64,000 nt of DNA from CATQHD01 sp965243165 (GTDB taxonomy: Bacteria; Actinomycetota; Acidimicrobiia; Spongiisociales; Spongiisociaceae): assembly GCA_965243165.1 (NCBI GenBank), contig OZ251535.1:3125971-3189970 (forward strand), in the 5' to 3' direction. Position numbers and translations under genes: made by a program. This document shows positions 1 through 8,632 of this stretch, piece after piece. The notes under the pieces were generated by a model. The model saw only the letters and a program-made list of their open reading frames with translations, did no database searches and was not told the origin of the DNA. Within the stretch, counting starts at the first letter, position 1; the number at the start of each line of letters is the position of its first letter.

Positions 1-542
1 TCGGCGCGGGAGGCGGACTTGGGAAGGGGGTCGAGGGACCCGCCCTCCTCCGGCAGGGGCCGGGGCGAGGGGCGGCGGTTGGCCCGCCGGGCTTCGGGCG
101 GCGGTTCGGCGCGCTCGGCGGACTGTCCGCCGGGGGGCTCGTCGGACGACATCAGAAACAGGGATCGGGAGGACAGCACCTCCCGGCCCCGGTAGTCGGC
201 CACCTCGGCCGCGAAGGAGGCGAAGGCGGTCGATCCGCGTTCCCGCAGACGGTCGATCCGGGCGGTGATGGTGAGGCCGCCGCCCGTCCGCCAGGGCGCC
301 TTCCATTCGAAGACCTGCTCCCCGTGGATCAACAGGTCCGTATGGGAGGCGGCGTCGGGGTCGGCGAAGAAATCGGGGGCGGCGGCGAACAGCACCGCTC
401 CGGCAAAGGAAGGCGGGGCGAATACGTCCCAGCGGTCCGGATCGTCGCCGGTGGCCTCCACGAAGGCCGCCGCCCGGGCGGGGTCCACGCGGAGGTCGAA
501 AGGCCCGTAGGTGCGGCCCACCAGGGCTTCTAAGGCGCTCAT
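1..542 (-). CDS. MaoC-like FAS1-type dehydratase domain protein (partial)
   Basis: The gene runs off the left edge; about 180 residues are visible, starting MSALEALVGRTYGPF. The first ~130 residues look like the FAS1-like N-terminal hotdog domain of MaoC-type (R)-hydratases, including a HGEQxFEW signature near residue 77. A Pro/Glu/Arg-rich low-complexity stretch follows from about residue 137. Such proteins dehydrate or hydrate 3-hydroxyacyl thioesters in fatty-acid metabolism. It follows rpmG after 9 bases, the same order as rpmG2-hadA in mycobacteria, so a HadA-like role is plausible but inferred. The charged tail is unusual for HadA, and the remainder of the gene is not visible. Confidence 0.75.
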   Translation of the reverse strand, partial: MSALEALVGRTYGPFDLRVDPARAAAFVEATGDDPDRWDVFAPPSFAGAVLFAAAPDFFADPDAASHTDLLIHGEQVFEWKAPWRTGGGLTITARIDRLRERGSTAFASFAAEVADYRGREVLSSRSLFLMSSDEPPGGQSAERAEPPPEARRANRRPSPRPLPEEGGSLDPLPKSASRA

Positions 543-551
543 GGCCGAGCC

Positions 552-734
552 CTATCTGAGCTCGCGGTGAACCGTGTGCCTGCGCAGGAAGGGGTTGTAC
601 TTCTTGAGCGCCAACCGGCCCTGGGTATTGTTGCGGTTCTTGGTGGTGATGTAGCGGGAGGGGGGCCTGCCTTCGGCCCGCGCCTCCGTGCACTCCAGCG
701 TGATCTTGATGCGGGCGCCTTTTTTCTTTGCCAT
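552..734 (-). CDS. rpmG: 50S ribosomal protein L33
   Basis: Sixty residues starting MAKKKGARIKITLECTEA and ending with the family signature KKYNPFLRRHTVHREL. L33 is a small protein of the large ribosomal subunit near the E site. Only one cysteine (residue 15) remains and the two CxxC zinc pairs of C+ L33 are absent, so this is a zinc-free (C-) type. In actinobacteria with two L33 genes the C- form is usually induced by zinc limitation; whether a C+ copy exists elsewhere cannot be seen. A GAGAGG ribosome binding site precedes the ATG. It lies between tuf and the dehydratase gene. Confidence 0.93.
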   Translation of the reverse strand: MAKKKGARIKITLECTEARAEGRPPSRYITTKNRNNTQGRLALKKYNPFLRRHTVHRELR

Positions 735-822
735 TGCCTCTCTTCCTGTCTGTTCCGCCGGCCCGCCGCCTCAAACCCGAGGGCGGCGCCGGACCGGGCT
801 GCTGTCCCCTGCTCTTCTACTT

Positions 823-2010
823 CTACTCGATGATCTTGGTGACGGTGCCCGCCCCCACCGTACGCCCGCCCTCCCGAATAGCAAACCGCAACCCCTCATC
901 CATCGCAATCGGCGACCCCAACTCCACCGACATCACCGTATTATCCCCCGGCATCACCATCTCCACCCCCCCCAACAACCCCACCCGACCAGTAACATCA
1001 GTCGTCCGAAAATAAAACTGAGGCTGATAACCACCAAAAAACGGATTATGCCGACCACCCTCCTCCTTCGTCAACACATACACCTGCGCCTCGAACACCG
1101 TATGAGGCAACACCGACCCCGGCGCCGCCAACACCTGACCACGCTCCACCTCACCCCTCCCCACCCCCCGCAACAACACCCCCACATTATCCCCAGCCCG
1201 ACCCTCATCCAACAACTTACGAAACATCTCCACCCCCGTCGCCACCGTCCCCCTCGTCTCCCGAATCCCCACCACCTCCACCCGATCACCCACACAAACC
1301 ACCCCCGACTCCACCTTCCCCGTAACCACCGTCCCCCGACCCGTAATCGAAAACACATCCTCGATCGGCATCAAAAACGGCCGATCAACCGGCCGATCAG
1401 GCACCGGCACATACGAATCCACCGCCCCCATCAACTCCAACACCCCCCCGGACGCCCCCTCGGCCCCCTCCAACGCCCCCAACGCCGACACCCGCACCAC
1501 CGGAACCTCATCCCCCGGAAACCCATACTCCCCCAACAACTCCCGCACCTCCAACTCCACCAACTCCAACAACTCCTCATCATCCACCAAATCCACCTTA
1601 TTCAACGCCACCACCACACACGGCACCCCCACCTGACGAGCCAACAACACATGCTCCCGCGTCTGCGGCATCGGACCATCCGCCGCCGACACCACCAAAA
1701 TCGCCCCATCCACCTGCGCCGCCCCCGTAATCATATTCTTGATATAATCAGCATGACCAGGCATATCCACATGCGCATAATGCCTCAAATCCGTCTCATA
1801 CTCCACATGAGCAATCGAAATCGTAATCCCCCGCTCCCGCTCCTCAGGCGCCTTATCAATCTCATCAAAAACCGTAAAAACATTCCCCTCAACCCGCTCA
1901 GACAACACCCGAGTAATCGCCGCCGTCAACGTCGTCTTACCATGATCAATATGCCCCATCGTACCCACATTCACATGCGGCTTCACCCGCTCGAACTTCG
2001 CCTTAGCCAT
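823..2010 (-). CDS. tuf: Translation elongation factor Tu
   Basis: Full-length EF-Tu of 395 residues, which delivers aminoacyl-tRNA to the ribosome as a GTP complex. GTPase motifs are intact: P-loop GHIDHGKTT (residues 19-27), DxxG as DMPGHADY where most bacteria have DCPGHADY, and NKVD. Domains 2 and 3 follow and the protein ends VTKIIE. An AAGGAGAGG ribosome binding site precedes the ATG. Codon use is very odd: through most of the gene the third positions are almost all G or T (TTG, GTG, GAT, TAT, AAT, GGT), whereas neighbouring genes and the last dozen tuf codons favour C. The tRNA-tuf neighbourhood resembles the ancestral bacterial thr/tyr tRNA-tuf arrangement. Confidence 0.97.
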   Translation of the reverse strand: MAKAKFERVKPHVNVGTMGHIDHGKTTLTAAITRVLSERVEGNVFTVFDEIDKAPEERERGITISIAHVEYETDLRHYAHVDMPGHADYIKNMITGAAQVDGAILVVSAADGPMPQTREHVLLARQVGVPCVVVALNKVDLVDDEELLELVELEVRELLGEYGFPGDEVPVVRVSALGALEGAEGASGGVLELMGAVDSYVPVPDRPVDRPFLMPIEDVFSITGRGTVVTGKVESGVVCVGDRVEVVGIRETRGTVATGVEMFRKLLDEGRAGDNVGVLLRGVGRGEVERGQVLAAPGSVLPHTVFEAQVYVLTKEEGGRHNPFFGGYQPQFYFRTTDVTGRVGLLGGVEMVMPGDNTVMSVELGSPIAMDEGLRFAIREGGRTVGAGTVTKIIE

Positions 2011-2144
2011 AACGATCCTCTCCTTGTTGGTTTCGAGAGACTGCTTGTCCTTTTTGCCACACCGCCGCCCCGGGGCCGCCGGAGCCCTGCGCCCTGCAAA
2101 CGCCGTCAGGCCTGGGGCATGAGCCCTCCCTGTGCAGTGTGCCG

Positions 2145-2218
2145 TAGCGGCGGGCAGACTCGAACTGCCGACCTCTCGATTATGAGTCGAGCGCTCTTAC
2201 CTACTGAGCTACGCCGCC
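2145..2218 (-). tRNA. tRNA-Met (CAT), elongator type
   Basis: Cloverleaf read on the minus strand: acceptor GGCGGCG pairs with CGCCGCT (one G-U), anticodon stem CTCGA/TCGAG encloses loop CTCATAA, and the T arm is GGCAG-TTCGAGT-CTGCC. The anticodon stem lacks the three G-C pairs of initiator tRNA, so it is called elongator. A CAT-anticodon isoleucine tRNA cannot be wholly excluded. CCA is not encoded. Confidence 0.93.
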
Positions 2219-2259
2219 TTCCTGGGGCCGCCGCCGCACTGCCGGCGCCCGCCCGGTCG

Positions 2260-2333
2260 AGCCCCCTTCCGGATTCGAACCGGAGACCTCCTCCTTACCA
2301 TGGAGGCGCTCTGGCCTGCTGAGCTAAGGGGGC
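2260..2333 (-). tRNA. tRNA-Thr (GGT)
   Basis: Minus-strand cloverleaf with acceptor GCCCCCT/AGGGGGC, anticodon stem CCTCC/GGAGG around loop ATGGTAA (anticodon GGT), and T arm CCGG-TTCGAAT-CCGG. It sits between tRNA-Tyr and tRNA-Met in a probable single transcript leading towards tuf. CCA is not encoded. Confidence 0.94.
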
Positions 2334-2359
2334 CTGAGCGGACTCGCCGCCCGCCTTCG

Positions 2360-2442
2360 TGCCGGGAGAAGGATTCGAACCTCCGTAGGCAACAACCGGC
2401 AGATTTACAGTCTGCTCCCTTTGGCCGCTCGGGCATCCCGGC
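2360..2442 (-). tRNA. tRNA-Tyr (GTA)
   Basis: Minus-strand tRNA with acceptor GCCGGGA/TCCCGGC, anticodon loop CTGTAAA (GTA) and a long variable arm as expected for bacterial tRNA-Tyr. It is the first gene of the Tyr-Thr-Met-tuf-rpmG run. CCA is not encoded. Confidence 0.93.
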
Positions 2443-2560
2443 AAGGCGCCGGCGCCCGAACGGGGCCGCCGCAGGCCGATTGTAGCCGGTGGCGGCCGTT
2501 GTCCAAAGAGCGCGAAATCCCGTCCTCCTCCGCCGGCCCCTTGCGGCTTCGGCCGAGCAG

Positions 2561-3421
2561 CTAGACCAAGCCTCCGTGCTGGTAGTGCATGGCCTCGAGG
2601 CGGCGGACGCGCTCCTCGACGGGGGGGTGGGTGGAGAACAGGCCGACGCGCCGGCGCCGACCCCCGAAGGCCTTGAGCGGGTCGGCGATGAAGAGCTGGC
2701 TGACGGCCGGGTTGACCTCCATGGGAACGCGCTCGGAGGCGGCCCCGATCTTGTGGAGCGCGCTCGCCAGGCTGAGGGGCTGGCCGGTCATGCGGGCGCC
2801 GGAGGCGTCGGCCTGGTACTCCCGCGCCCTGGAGATGGCCAGGCGGATGACGATGCCGGCGAGCGGGGCCAGGATGAGGGCGAGGAGGGTGATGATCAGC
2901 CCGACGGGGCCGCGGTCCCGGTCGCCGCCGAACCAGAAGGCCATGCGGCCGAAGATGGACAGGGCGGCGGCCAGCATGGCGGCGATAGAGGAGATCAGGA
3001 TGTCGCGGTTGCGCACATGGGCCAGCTCGTGGGCCAGGACCCCCTCGAGCTCGTCGTCCCTCATGATCTGGAGGATGCCGGAGGTAACCGCCACCGCCGC
3101 GTTCTTCGGGTTGCGCCCGGTGGCGAAGGCGTTGGGCTGCGGGGAGTCGATCAGGTGGATGGAGGGCATCGGCATGTCCGAGGAGGCGGCCAGGCGGCGC
3201 ACCATGCCGTACACCTTGGGCAGGTCCTGCTCGGAGGCCGGGCGGGCGCGGGCCGCGGCCAGCGCCATCTTGGCCGAGAAGAAATAGATGATGACGTTCA
3301 GGCCGACCGCGAACAGCAGGCCGATGACGAGCCCGTTCCCGCCGCCGAACACCGCCCACCCCACCAACCACACCAGCGCGCTCATGAAGCTGAGCAGGGC
3401 AACCGTCTTGAAGTTGTTCAT
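2561..3421 (-). CDS. htpX: Membrane zinc metalloprotease HtpX (M48)
   Basis: A 286-residue protein starting MNNFKTVALL. It has two N-terminal membrane segments, the zinc site HELAH (131-135, HExxH) followed by VRNRD, two further hydrophobic segments and the downstream motif ending in AREYQADA with the third zinc ligand. HtpX degrades misfolded membrane proteins in stress. An in-frame extension upstream is possible (ATG at 3433), but the chosen start matches the family length of about 290 residues. It is divergent from the AlbA-domain gene with 170 bases between. Confidence 0.93.
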   Translation of the reverse strand: MNNFKTVALLSFMSALVWLVGWAVFGGGNGLVIGLLFAVGLNVIIYFFSAKMALAAARARPASEQDLPKVYGMVRRLAASSDMPMPSIHLIDSPQPNAFATGRNPKNAAVAVTSGILQIMRDDELEGVLAHELAHVRNRDILISSIAAMLAAALSIFGRMAFWFGGDRDRGPVGLIITLLALILAPLAGIVIRLAISRAREYQADASGARMTGQPLSLASALHKIGAASERVPMEVNPAVSQLFIADPLKAFGGRRRRVGLFSTHPPVEERVRRLEAMHYQHGGLV

Positions 3422-3556
3422 GGCCCCGATCATACCGGCCGCCGCGCGTAATCGGAAAAGCCGCCCGGAACGGGCGCCGCCGGTCGGAGCCGCCCCGACC
3501 CGACCGCCTCCCCCGCCGAAGCAGGTCCGCGGATAGTTTGTTTCCAAGTTTTTTCG

Positions 3557-3594
3557 AGTTTTAGCCTTCCCGAAATTACGGCTAGGCTAAAACT
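3557..3594 (+). promoter_or_regulatory. Palindromic promoter/operator of the AlbA-domain gene
   Basis: Perfect 10-base inverted repeat AGTTTTAGCC (3557-3566) and GGCTAAAACT (3585-3594) abutting the ATG at 3595. A TAGGCT -10-like box (3583-3588) lies six bases before the ATG and no ribosome binding site is present, so transcription probably starts at the ATG. The half-sites recur in the tandem repeats at 5.3-6.0 kb. Operator function is inferred; autoregulation by the adjacent protein is one possibility. Confidence 0.55.
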
Positions 3595-5292
3595 ATGCTT
3601 GCTTTTCCGATTCCTCAGGAAGCCGCCGACGCGCTGGCCCGAATCGACGAGGGGGCGCCGGCGGGCGGCCTCGAATCCGAGACCCTCGAGTTCAAGTCGG
3701 ACCGAAGCAACCCCAAGAAGACCCTGAAGCTGCTGGCCGAGGCCGCGGCGTGCCTGGCGAACAGCCGGGGTGGAACGGTGGTGGCGGGGGTGGACGACGC
3801 CCGGTCGGGGTCCGATGCATACACCGGAACGAACCTCGACCCCCATGATGTGCGCCGTTACATCTTCGACGTCCTCGAACCCGGCTTGTCGGTGCTGGTG
3901 AACGAACACACGCACCGAGGAACGAGGCTGCTGGCGGTCGTCGTTCCGGTGGGGGCGGCCGTGCACGGGCTGTCGGGGCGGGTCACCCGACGCGCGGGCC
4001 GGAGCTGCCTCCCGCTTTCGCCTGCTGACATCGCCGCCCTGGTCGACGAGCGCGCCGGGCGCGACCCGTCCGCTCAGCCAAGCGGCCGGTCGGTTGGCGA
4101 GCTGGATCCGGCGGCGGTGCAGCTGGCCCGCCGCTATCTGGGAAACCTCACCGACGAACGCGCCCTCTGGGCGGGCCTGTCGGACGCCGAATTGTGCCGG
4201 GTCATGGGTTTGGCGGCCGAGGACGGGCAGCTGCTGGCGGCCGGCGAGCAGCTGTTCTGCGCCTCCGGCGCCGAGGCGGTCAGCTACCAGCACCGCACCA
4301 GCGGCGGGGCTCCGCCCGATGCATCCGAGCGGCTCACCATGCCCCTGATCACAGCTTTGAATCGGACCTTGGAGTTGGTCGCGACCAGGAACAGGTGGGA
4401 TCCTTTGCTCCTGCCCGACGGACAGCAGCTGCAGCTGATGCGTTACCCCGAAGACGCAGTGAGAGAAGCCTTGGCCAACGCCTTGGTCCACCGCAGGCTG
4501 GACATGGCCGCCCCGGTGCAGGTGGAACACTTCGACGACACCTTGGCCATCACCTCGATGGGTCCGCTGGTGACCGGCGTGACTCCGGAAAACATATTGA
4601 CGACCGCGTCCCGGCCCCGCAATCGACTGCTGGCTCGATCGTTCCGCAACCTGGGTCTGATCGAGGAGCTGGGGACGGGGGTCGCCCGCATGTACCGGTC
4701 GATGCTGCGCCTCGGCAAACCGCCGCCGGCGTTTGCCGAAACGGCGAATTCGGTGAAGGCAACGCTCGACGGCGGTCCTCCCGACCCAGACTTCGCCCGG
4801 TTCGCGGCGCGGCTGGACGCGCCCCACCGAGACGATATAGAAGTGCTGCTCGTCCTCCGGCATCTATGCAGCCGCAGCAGCGCCTCCCCCGCCGGCACAG
4901 CATCCCTCATCCAACGGCCGCCTTCCGAAGCCGGCCGCACCTTGCAGCGGATGGCCGCAGCAACTCCTCCCCTGATCGAACCCGCCAGGCCGGCGGCGGG
5001 GAAGGGAGCGAAGGCTCGTTACCGCCTCACCCCGTACGCCGCCGCCGGGTTGGGGTCCGCAGTCACATACCGCAGGAACAACCGCCGGGAAATCGAGGCG
5101 GCCGTTGCGGCGCACGTCCACCGGCACGGCGCGATCACCAACCGGGCGGTGCGGAACCTCTTGGGGGTCGGCACCCCCAGGGCGTCGGTGATCCTGCGAG
5201 AGCTCGTGGAGAGGCAAATCCTGGAAAGGACCAGCCGCGCCCGCCGAGGGCCGGGGGTCGAATACGGCCCGGGGCCGCTCATGCCCGGCTGA
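3595..5292 (+). CDS. AlbA/Schlafen-type ATP-binding transcriptional regulator-like protein
   Basis: A 565-residue protein. The N-terminal ~150 residues resemble the AlbA_2 (Schlafen/AAA_4) domain, with ETLEFKSD and NSRGGTVVAGV signatures. A middle region with EDAVREALANALVHR and IEELGTGVARM matches the HATPase_c_4 domain of the same family. The C terminus looks like a winged helix (HGAITNRAVRNLLGVG). Family members are often annotated as putative DNA-binding regulators, and some sit in defence loci. The specific role here is unknown. The start was chosen because the palindromic promoter ends directly at this ATG. The gene stands alone between htpX and a repeat array that shares its promoter motif. 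Confidence 0.8.
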   Translation: MLAFPIPQEAADALARIDEGAPAGGLESETLEFKSDRSNPKKTLKLLAEAAACLANSRGGTVVAGVDDARSGSDAYTGTNLDPHDVRRYIFDVLEPGLSVLVNEHTHRGTRLLAVVVPVGAAVHGLSGRVTRRAGRSCLPLSPADIAALVDERAGRDPSAQPSGRSVGELDPAAVQLARRYLGNLTDERALWAGLSDAELCRVMGLAAEDGQLLAAGEQLFCASGAEAVSYQHRTSGGAPPDASERLTMPLITALNRTLELVATRNRWDPLLLPDGQQLQLMRYPEDAVREALANALVHRRLDMAAPVQVEHFDDTLAITSMGPLVTGVTPENILTTASRPRNRLLARSFRNLGLIEELGTGVARMYRSMLRLGKPPPAFAETANSVKATLDGGPPDPDFARFAARLDAPHRDDIEVLLVLRHLCSRSSASPAGTASLIQRPPSEAGRTLQRMAAATPPLIEPARPAAGKGAKARYRLTPYAAAGLGSAVTYRRNNRREIEAAVAAHVHRHGAITNRAVRNLLGVGTPRASVILRELVERQILERTSRARRGPGVEYGPGPLMPG

Positions 5293-5337
5293 ACACGGTC
5301 CCGCGCCGCGCCTCGCGCAAACTCCGAACCCGGTCGC

Positions 5338-6045
5338 GGAACTCCCCCAAAGTTTTATTTCTACCATCAACCCGACAAAGGCTAAAACTAGTTTTAACTT
5401 CGTGAAAACTCCCCCCCGCCTCCAAGAACACCCAATCAGCAACGGGCCGCCAAGACCCGGAAACCGCCCCAAGCCCCCCGGTCGAGGAGAGCCTCGACCC
5501 CCTGCACCCGGCTGCGGACCCGAAGGCGGGCCAATGGCAAGGCCGGTTCGAGCCAAGCCAACCCCCTGCCGGCGGCGGGCCCCGATACACGGCCCCCGCG
5601 GCAGGCCCCTCACCACAACCCCAGACATTCGAGGAACCCCCCAAAGTTTTATTTCTACCATCAACCCGACAAAGGCTAAAACTAGTTTTAACTTCGTGAA
5701 AACTCCCCCCCGCCTCCAAGAACACCCAATCAGCAACGGGCCGCCAAGACCTGGAAACCGCCCCAAGCCCCCCGGGTCGAGGAGGGCCTCGACCCCCTGC
5801 ACCCGGCTGCAGACCCGAAGGCGGGCCAATGGGAGGGCCGGTTCGGGCCAAGGCCAGCTCCCGGGCCCAAAGACCAACTTCCCGCCGGCAGAGGCCCTCG
5901 ATACACGGCCCCCGCGGCAGGCCCCTCACCACAACCCCAGACATTCGAGGAACTCCCCAAAGTTTTATTCCTGCCTTCAACCCGACAAAGGCTAAAACTA
6001 GTTTTATGTTCTCGAAAACTCCCCCGCCTCCAAGGACACCCCCGG
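5338..6045. repeat. Tandem repeats of a midA-3'-end/palindrome module
   Basis: Two complete units (periods 294 and 316 bases, homologous points at 5347, 5641 and 5957) plus a third unit that merges into the real 3' end of the methyltransferase gene at 6046. Each unit holds AGTTTTAT, a spacer ending in GGCTAAAACT, and the palindrome TAAAACTAGTTTTA (first copy 5383-5396). This is followed by a degenerate copy of the last ~40 codons of the methyltransferase gene. The 5293-6045 gap contains nothing else recognisable. Open frames through it are by-products of GC bias. Confidence 0.85.
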
Positions 6046-7098
6046 TCAACGGCGGACGGCCAAGACCTGGAAACCGCCCAGACCTCCGGAGTCGAGGAGA
6101 GCCTCGATCCCCTGCACCCGGCTGCGGACCCGGAGGCGGGCCATGGGGGGGCCGGTTCGGGCCAGTTCCAGTTCCCGCCGGCGGAGGGCCTCTAGGCGGC
6201 CGGCCAGGCCCATCTCGGTGAAGAAGCGGCGCTGGGTGGTCAGGCGGCAGTCCAAGCCGCGCCTCTCGGCGGTGCCTCGGAGAGCCGTGAAGTTCACGTC
6301 GGAGGTGATGTCTACGAGGCCGGGCGCGTCCAAGGGGTGGGGGCCCGGGCGGTGGGAACGGTAGGTGCGCAGGGTTCCTTCGCCGCGGCGGGGGAGCAGG
6401 TCCTCGGCGGCGCCGCCGTAGTCGATGATCAGGATCGAACCGGCCTCCAGCAGGTCGATCATCCGGTCCAACCAAGCGGCGGCGGCCAGCTGGCATTCGA
6501 CCACCCCGCCTTCGGGGGCGCCGCCGGCGTATCGGTCCAGCCAGGCTTTGACCTCCGGGCGCACCGGCGCTTCCACCAGCGCCAGCCCCCCTCCTTCCGC
6601 GCCCACCCACAGTTCGGTCCATCCGCCGCCCCGCCTCACCGCCGCCGCCGCCGGCAGGTTGTCGATCAGCTCGTTGGCGGTCACCACCCCCCGAAAAGGC
6701 TCCGCCGGCCCCTCCCGGCCGGCCAACTCGACCCGGGGAAGGCGGGAAGCCGCCGCTTCCAAGGCGGCGGGCGAGGCCTCCACCGCCATGGCCCTGGGCG
6801 TAAACGGCAGCGCTTCCAGCAGGGGCGCCAACAGGGAACCGGAACCGGCGCCCGCGTCCACCACCGAGAAATCGTCCGGGCGGCCCAGGCGGCGGTGTTC
6901 TTCTTCGGCCCAGCGCGCCAGGGCGGCGCCGAACTCCGGGCTGACCTCGGGGCTGGTGAGGAAGTCGCCCCCCTCGCGGGAACGGAGCGGGCCGGCCGCG
7001 TAGTAACCGCCCCGGGGGTCGTAGAGGGCCATTTCCATGAACCGCTCGAACGGGATCGGGCCCGTCCGGGCGATCTCGGCGGCGATCCGCTCCTTCAA
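6046..7098 (-). CDS. MidA/NDUFAF7-family SAM-dependent methyltransferase
   Basis: A 350-residue protein with the family N terminus (GPIPFERFMEMALYDPRGGYY), the phrase GDFLTSPEVSPEFG, and SAM-binding motif VVDAGAGSGSL (79-89). It continues with TANELIDNLP and IIDYG, all typical of the PF02636 family. The mitochondrial homologue NDUFAF7 methylates an arginine of the complex I subunit NDUFS2 (NuoD orthologue); a nuo operon lies 22 kb away, so an arginine methyltransferase role for NuoD is plausible but inferred. The C-terminal ~40 codons are the part duplicated in the array downstream. It is preceded by purine nucleoside phosphorylase on the same strand, 46 bases upstream. Confidence 0.85.
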   Translation of the reverse strand: MKERIAAEIARTGPIPFERFMEMALYDPRGGYYAAGPLRSREGGDFLTSPEVSPEFGAALARWAEEEHRRLGRPDDFSVVDAGAGSGSLLAPLLEALPFTPRAMAVEASPAALEAAASRLPRVELAGREGPAEPFRGVVTANELIDNLPAAAAVRRGGGWTELWVGAEGGGLALVEAPVRPEVKAWLDRYAGGAPEGGVVECQLAAAAWLDRMIDLLEAGSILIIDYGGAAEDLLPRRGEGTLRTYRSHRPGPHPLDAPGLVDITSDVNFTALRGTAERRGLDCRLTTQRRFFTEMGLAGRLEALRRRELELARTGPPMARLRVRSRVQGIEALLDSGGLGGFQVLAVRR

Positions 7099-7144
7099 CT
7101 GCCCCCGCCCCTCTCCGGCCCGCCGCCGCCGGGGGCCCCGATCG

Positions 7145-7969
7145 TCAAAGCCTCGGCAACAGGGCGTCCATGAAAGCCTGGAACCGCCCGGCGGCCCGCC
7201 CGGCCGCCTCCAACACCTCCTCGGCGGTGATCTTCTGCCCGGCCAGCCCCGCCGCTCGGTTGGTGCATAAGGAAACGGCCAGCACGTCGGCCCCCATGTG
7301 GCGGGCGGCGGTCGCCTCGGGGACGGTGGACATCCCCACCAGGTCGGCCCCCAGCGCCATAGCCATCCTGATCTCGGCCGGAGTCTCGAACATGGGGCCG
7401 TGCCACCACAGGTAGACGCCTTCCTTCAGGTCAACGCCCGCCTCCGCCGCCGCCGCATGGGCCTCCGCCCTCAGCGCCGGGGTGTAGACATCGGTCATGT
7501 CGGGAAACCGAGGGCCGAGCCGCTCGTCGTTGACGCCCCGCAGCGGGCTCACCCCCGCCATGTTGATGTGATCGGTGATCAGCGCCAAGCCGCCCGGCTC
7601 TATCCCCTCGCCGCACCCCCCGGCGGCGTTGGTGAGCACCACCGCCCTGCAGCCGGCCAGCACCGCCGCCCGCACCGGAAAGGTGATCACGTCCGCCGGA
7701 TGCCCCTCGTAGGCATGCACCCGGCCGGACAGCAGCAGCACCCTGTTGCCGCCCGCCCGCACCGAATAGGCGGTCCCCGAATGGCCCGCCGCCTGCGGGA
7801 TCGGAAACCCCGGCAGGTCCGTGTAGGGCGCCGCCGCCGCATCCTCGAAGGCGTCGGGATAACCGCCCAGACCCGACCCCAGCACCACCGCCGCATCGTG
7901 CCGGGCCCCCCCGGCGAGCCGGCCCAAAGCCTCGGCCGCCTCGGTCAACCGTTCATAGAGACCTGCCAT
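7145..7969 (-). CDS. Purine nucleoside phosphorylase (trimeric, class I)
   Basis: A 274-residue phosphorolytic enzyme splitting purine nucleosides to base and (deoxy)ribose-1-phosphate in purine salvage. Visible motifs are GSGLGG (31-36, phosphate site), AGHSG with H63, TNAAGG (113-118), GPMFETPAEI with E195, GMSTVPE (M213), and TNRAAG with N237. The asparagine at that last position is the determinant of 6-oxopurine specificity in mammalian-type PNPs, so guanosine and inosine are the likely substrates. The ATG at 7969 has a GAGGAGG site eight bases upstream. It is co-directional with the methyltransferase gene and probably in one operon. Confidence 0.92.
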   Translation of the reverse strand: MAGLYERLTEAAEALGRLAGGARHDAAVVLGSGLGGYPDAFEDAAAAPYTDLPGFPIPQAAGHSGTAYSVRAGGNRVLLLSGRVHAYEGHPADVITFPVRAAVLAGCRAVVLTNAAGGCGEGIEPGGLALITDHINMAGVSPLRGVNDERLGPRFPDMTDVYTPALRAEAHAAAAEAGVDLKEGVYLWWHGPMFETPAEIRMAMALGADLVGMSTVPEATAARHMGADVLAVSLCTNRAAGLAGQKITAEEVLEAAGRAAGRFQAFMDALLPRL

Positions 7970-8096
7970 CAGGCGCACCTCCTCACTGTCCGCCGCCGAG
8001 TGCTGACCGTACCGCGCCCGGCGGCCTGCCGGAATCACCCCCTCGATGGGCAGCTCCGAGGTTTACCCCCGGCAAGCACTCCCGTGAAAATCATGG

Positions 8097-8632
8097 CTCG
8101 AAGTTCGTTCGATTCCACCCCAATGCCTCGAGTCCGCGAAAATCGGCCCTCTCCGCCAGCAACGCCGGGCCCATCCCCCGCCGCCGCCTCCTTGAACGAA
8201 AATCCGCCGGGCCGCACGAGGCCGCCTCCGGCCCGAGTGGCCGGGCAGAACGGGATCCGTCTCTGACCGCCGCCCTCTCCGGAAGCTCGCGGCGGTGTTT
8301 GTACTTCAGCCCAATAGGTATACCAAATTTTCGGGCTTCCGTCTAGGGGTATGTTCAGAAACCTTTCGCGAACTCGCCGCTTCGATCCTCCGGCCTCACC
8401 CCGGGCGCCCAGATCCGGGGTGGGTCAGGCTCGGAAGCGGTGTTCATGACAGCTTCTCCGCACCCCCGTCCATCGGCTCAGCTCAGTTGAATCGAATTGT
8501 TCGAACATGCCCGCCTCGTTGGAGGACGAAGGCGACCGGGCGCCTCGGCCTTTGCGGGCCGGGCTTGCCGGAGAAGAGCCTGCGTATGAGGCTCGAACAG
8601 GACGAGCACAACCTCCGATCCCTTCGGAACTA
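8097..8632 (-). repeat. Left copy of a ~540 bp inverted repeat flanking lysR-ino1
   Basis: This stretch matches the reverse complement of 10864-11413 at roughly 80% by eye over its whole length. Shared landmarks include CTCGAGTCCGCGAAAAT, AGGTATACCAAATTTTCGGG, GAAGCGGTGTTCATGAC and GAATCGAATTGTTCGA. It ends within the lysR stop codon region. Short open frames in both copies begin alike but diverge and carry no recognisable domain. It fills the 7970-8629 gap. Confidence 0.88.

Noticed and set aside
757..795. GC-rich imperfect hairpin between tuf and rpmG as a terminator
   Set aside because: Stem has a bulge, no T-run on the minus strand, and genes on both sides are probably co-transcribed.
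688..2322. 544-residue His/Pro/Arg-rich open frame opposite tuf
   Set aside because: It is the complement of the G/T-ending tuf codons; composition is absurd for a protein and it runs through two tRNA genes.
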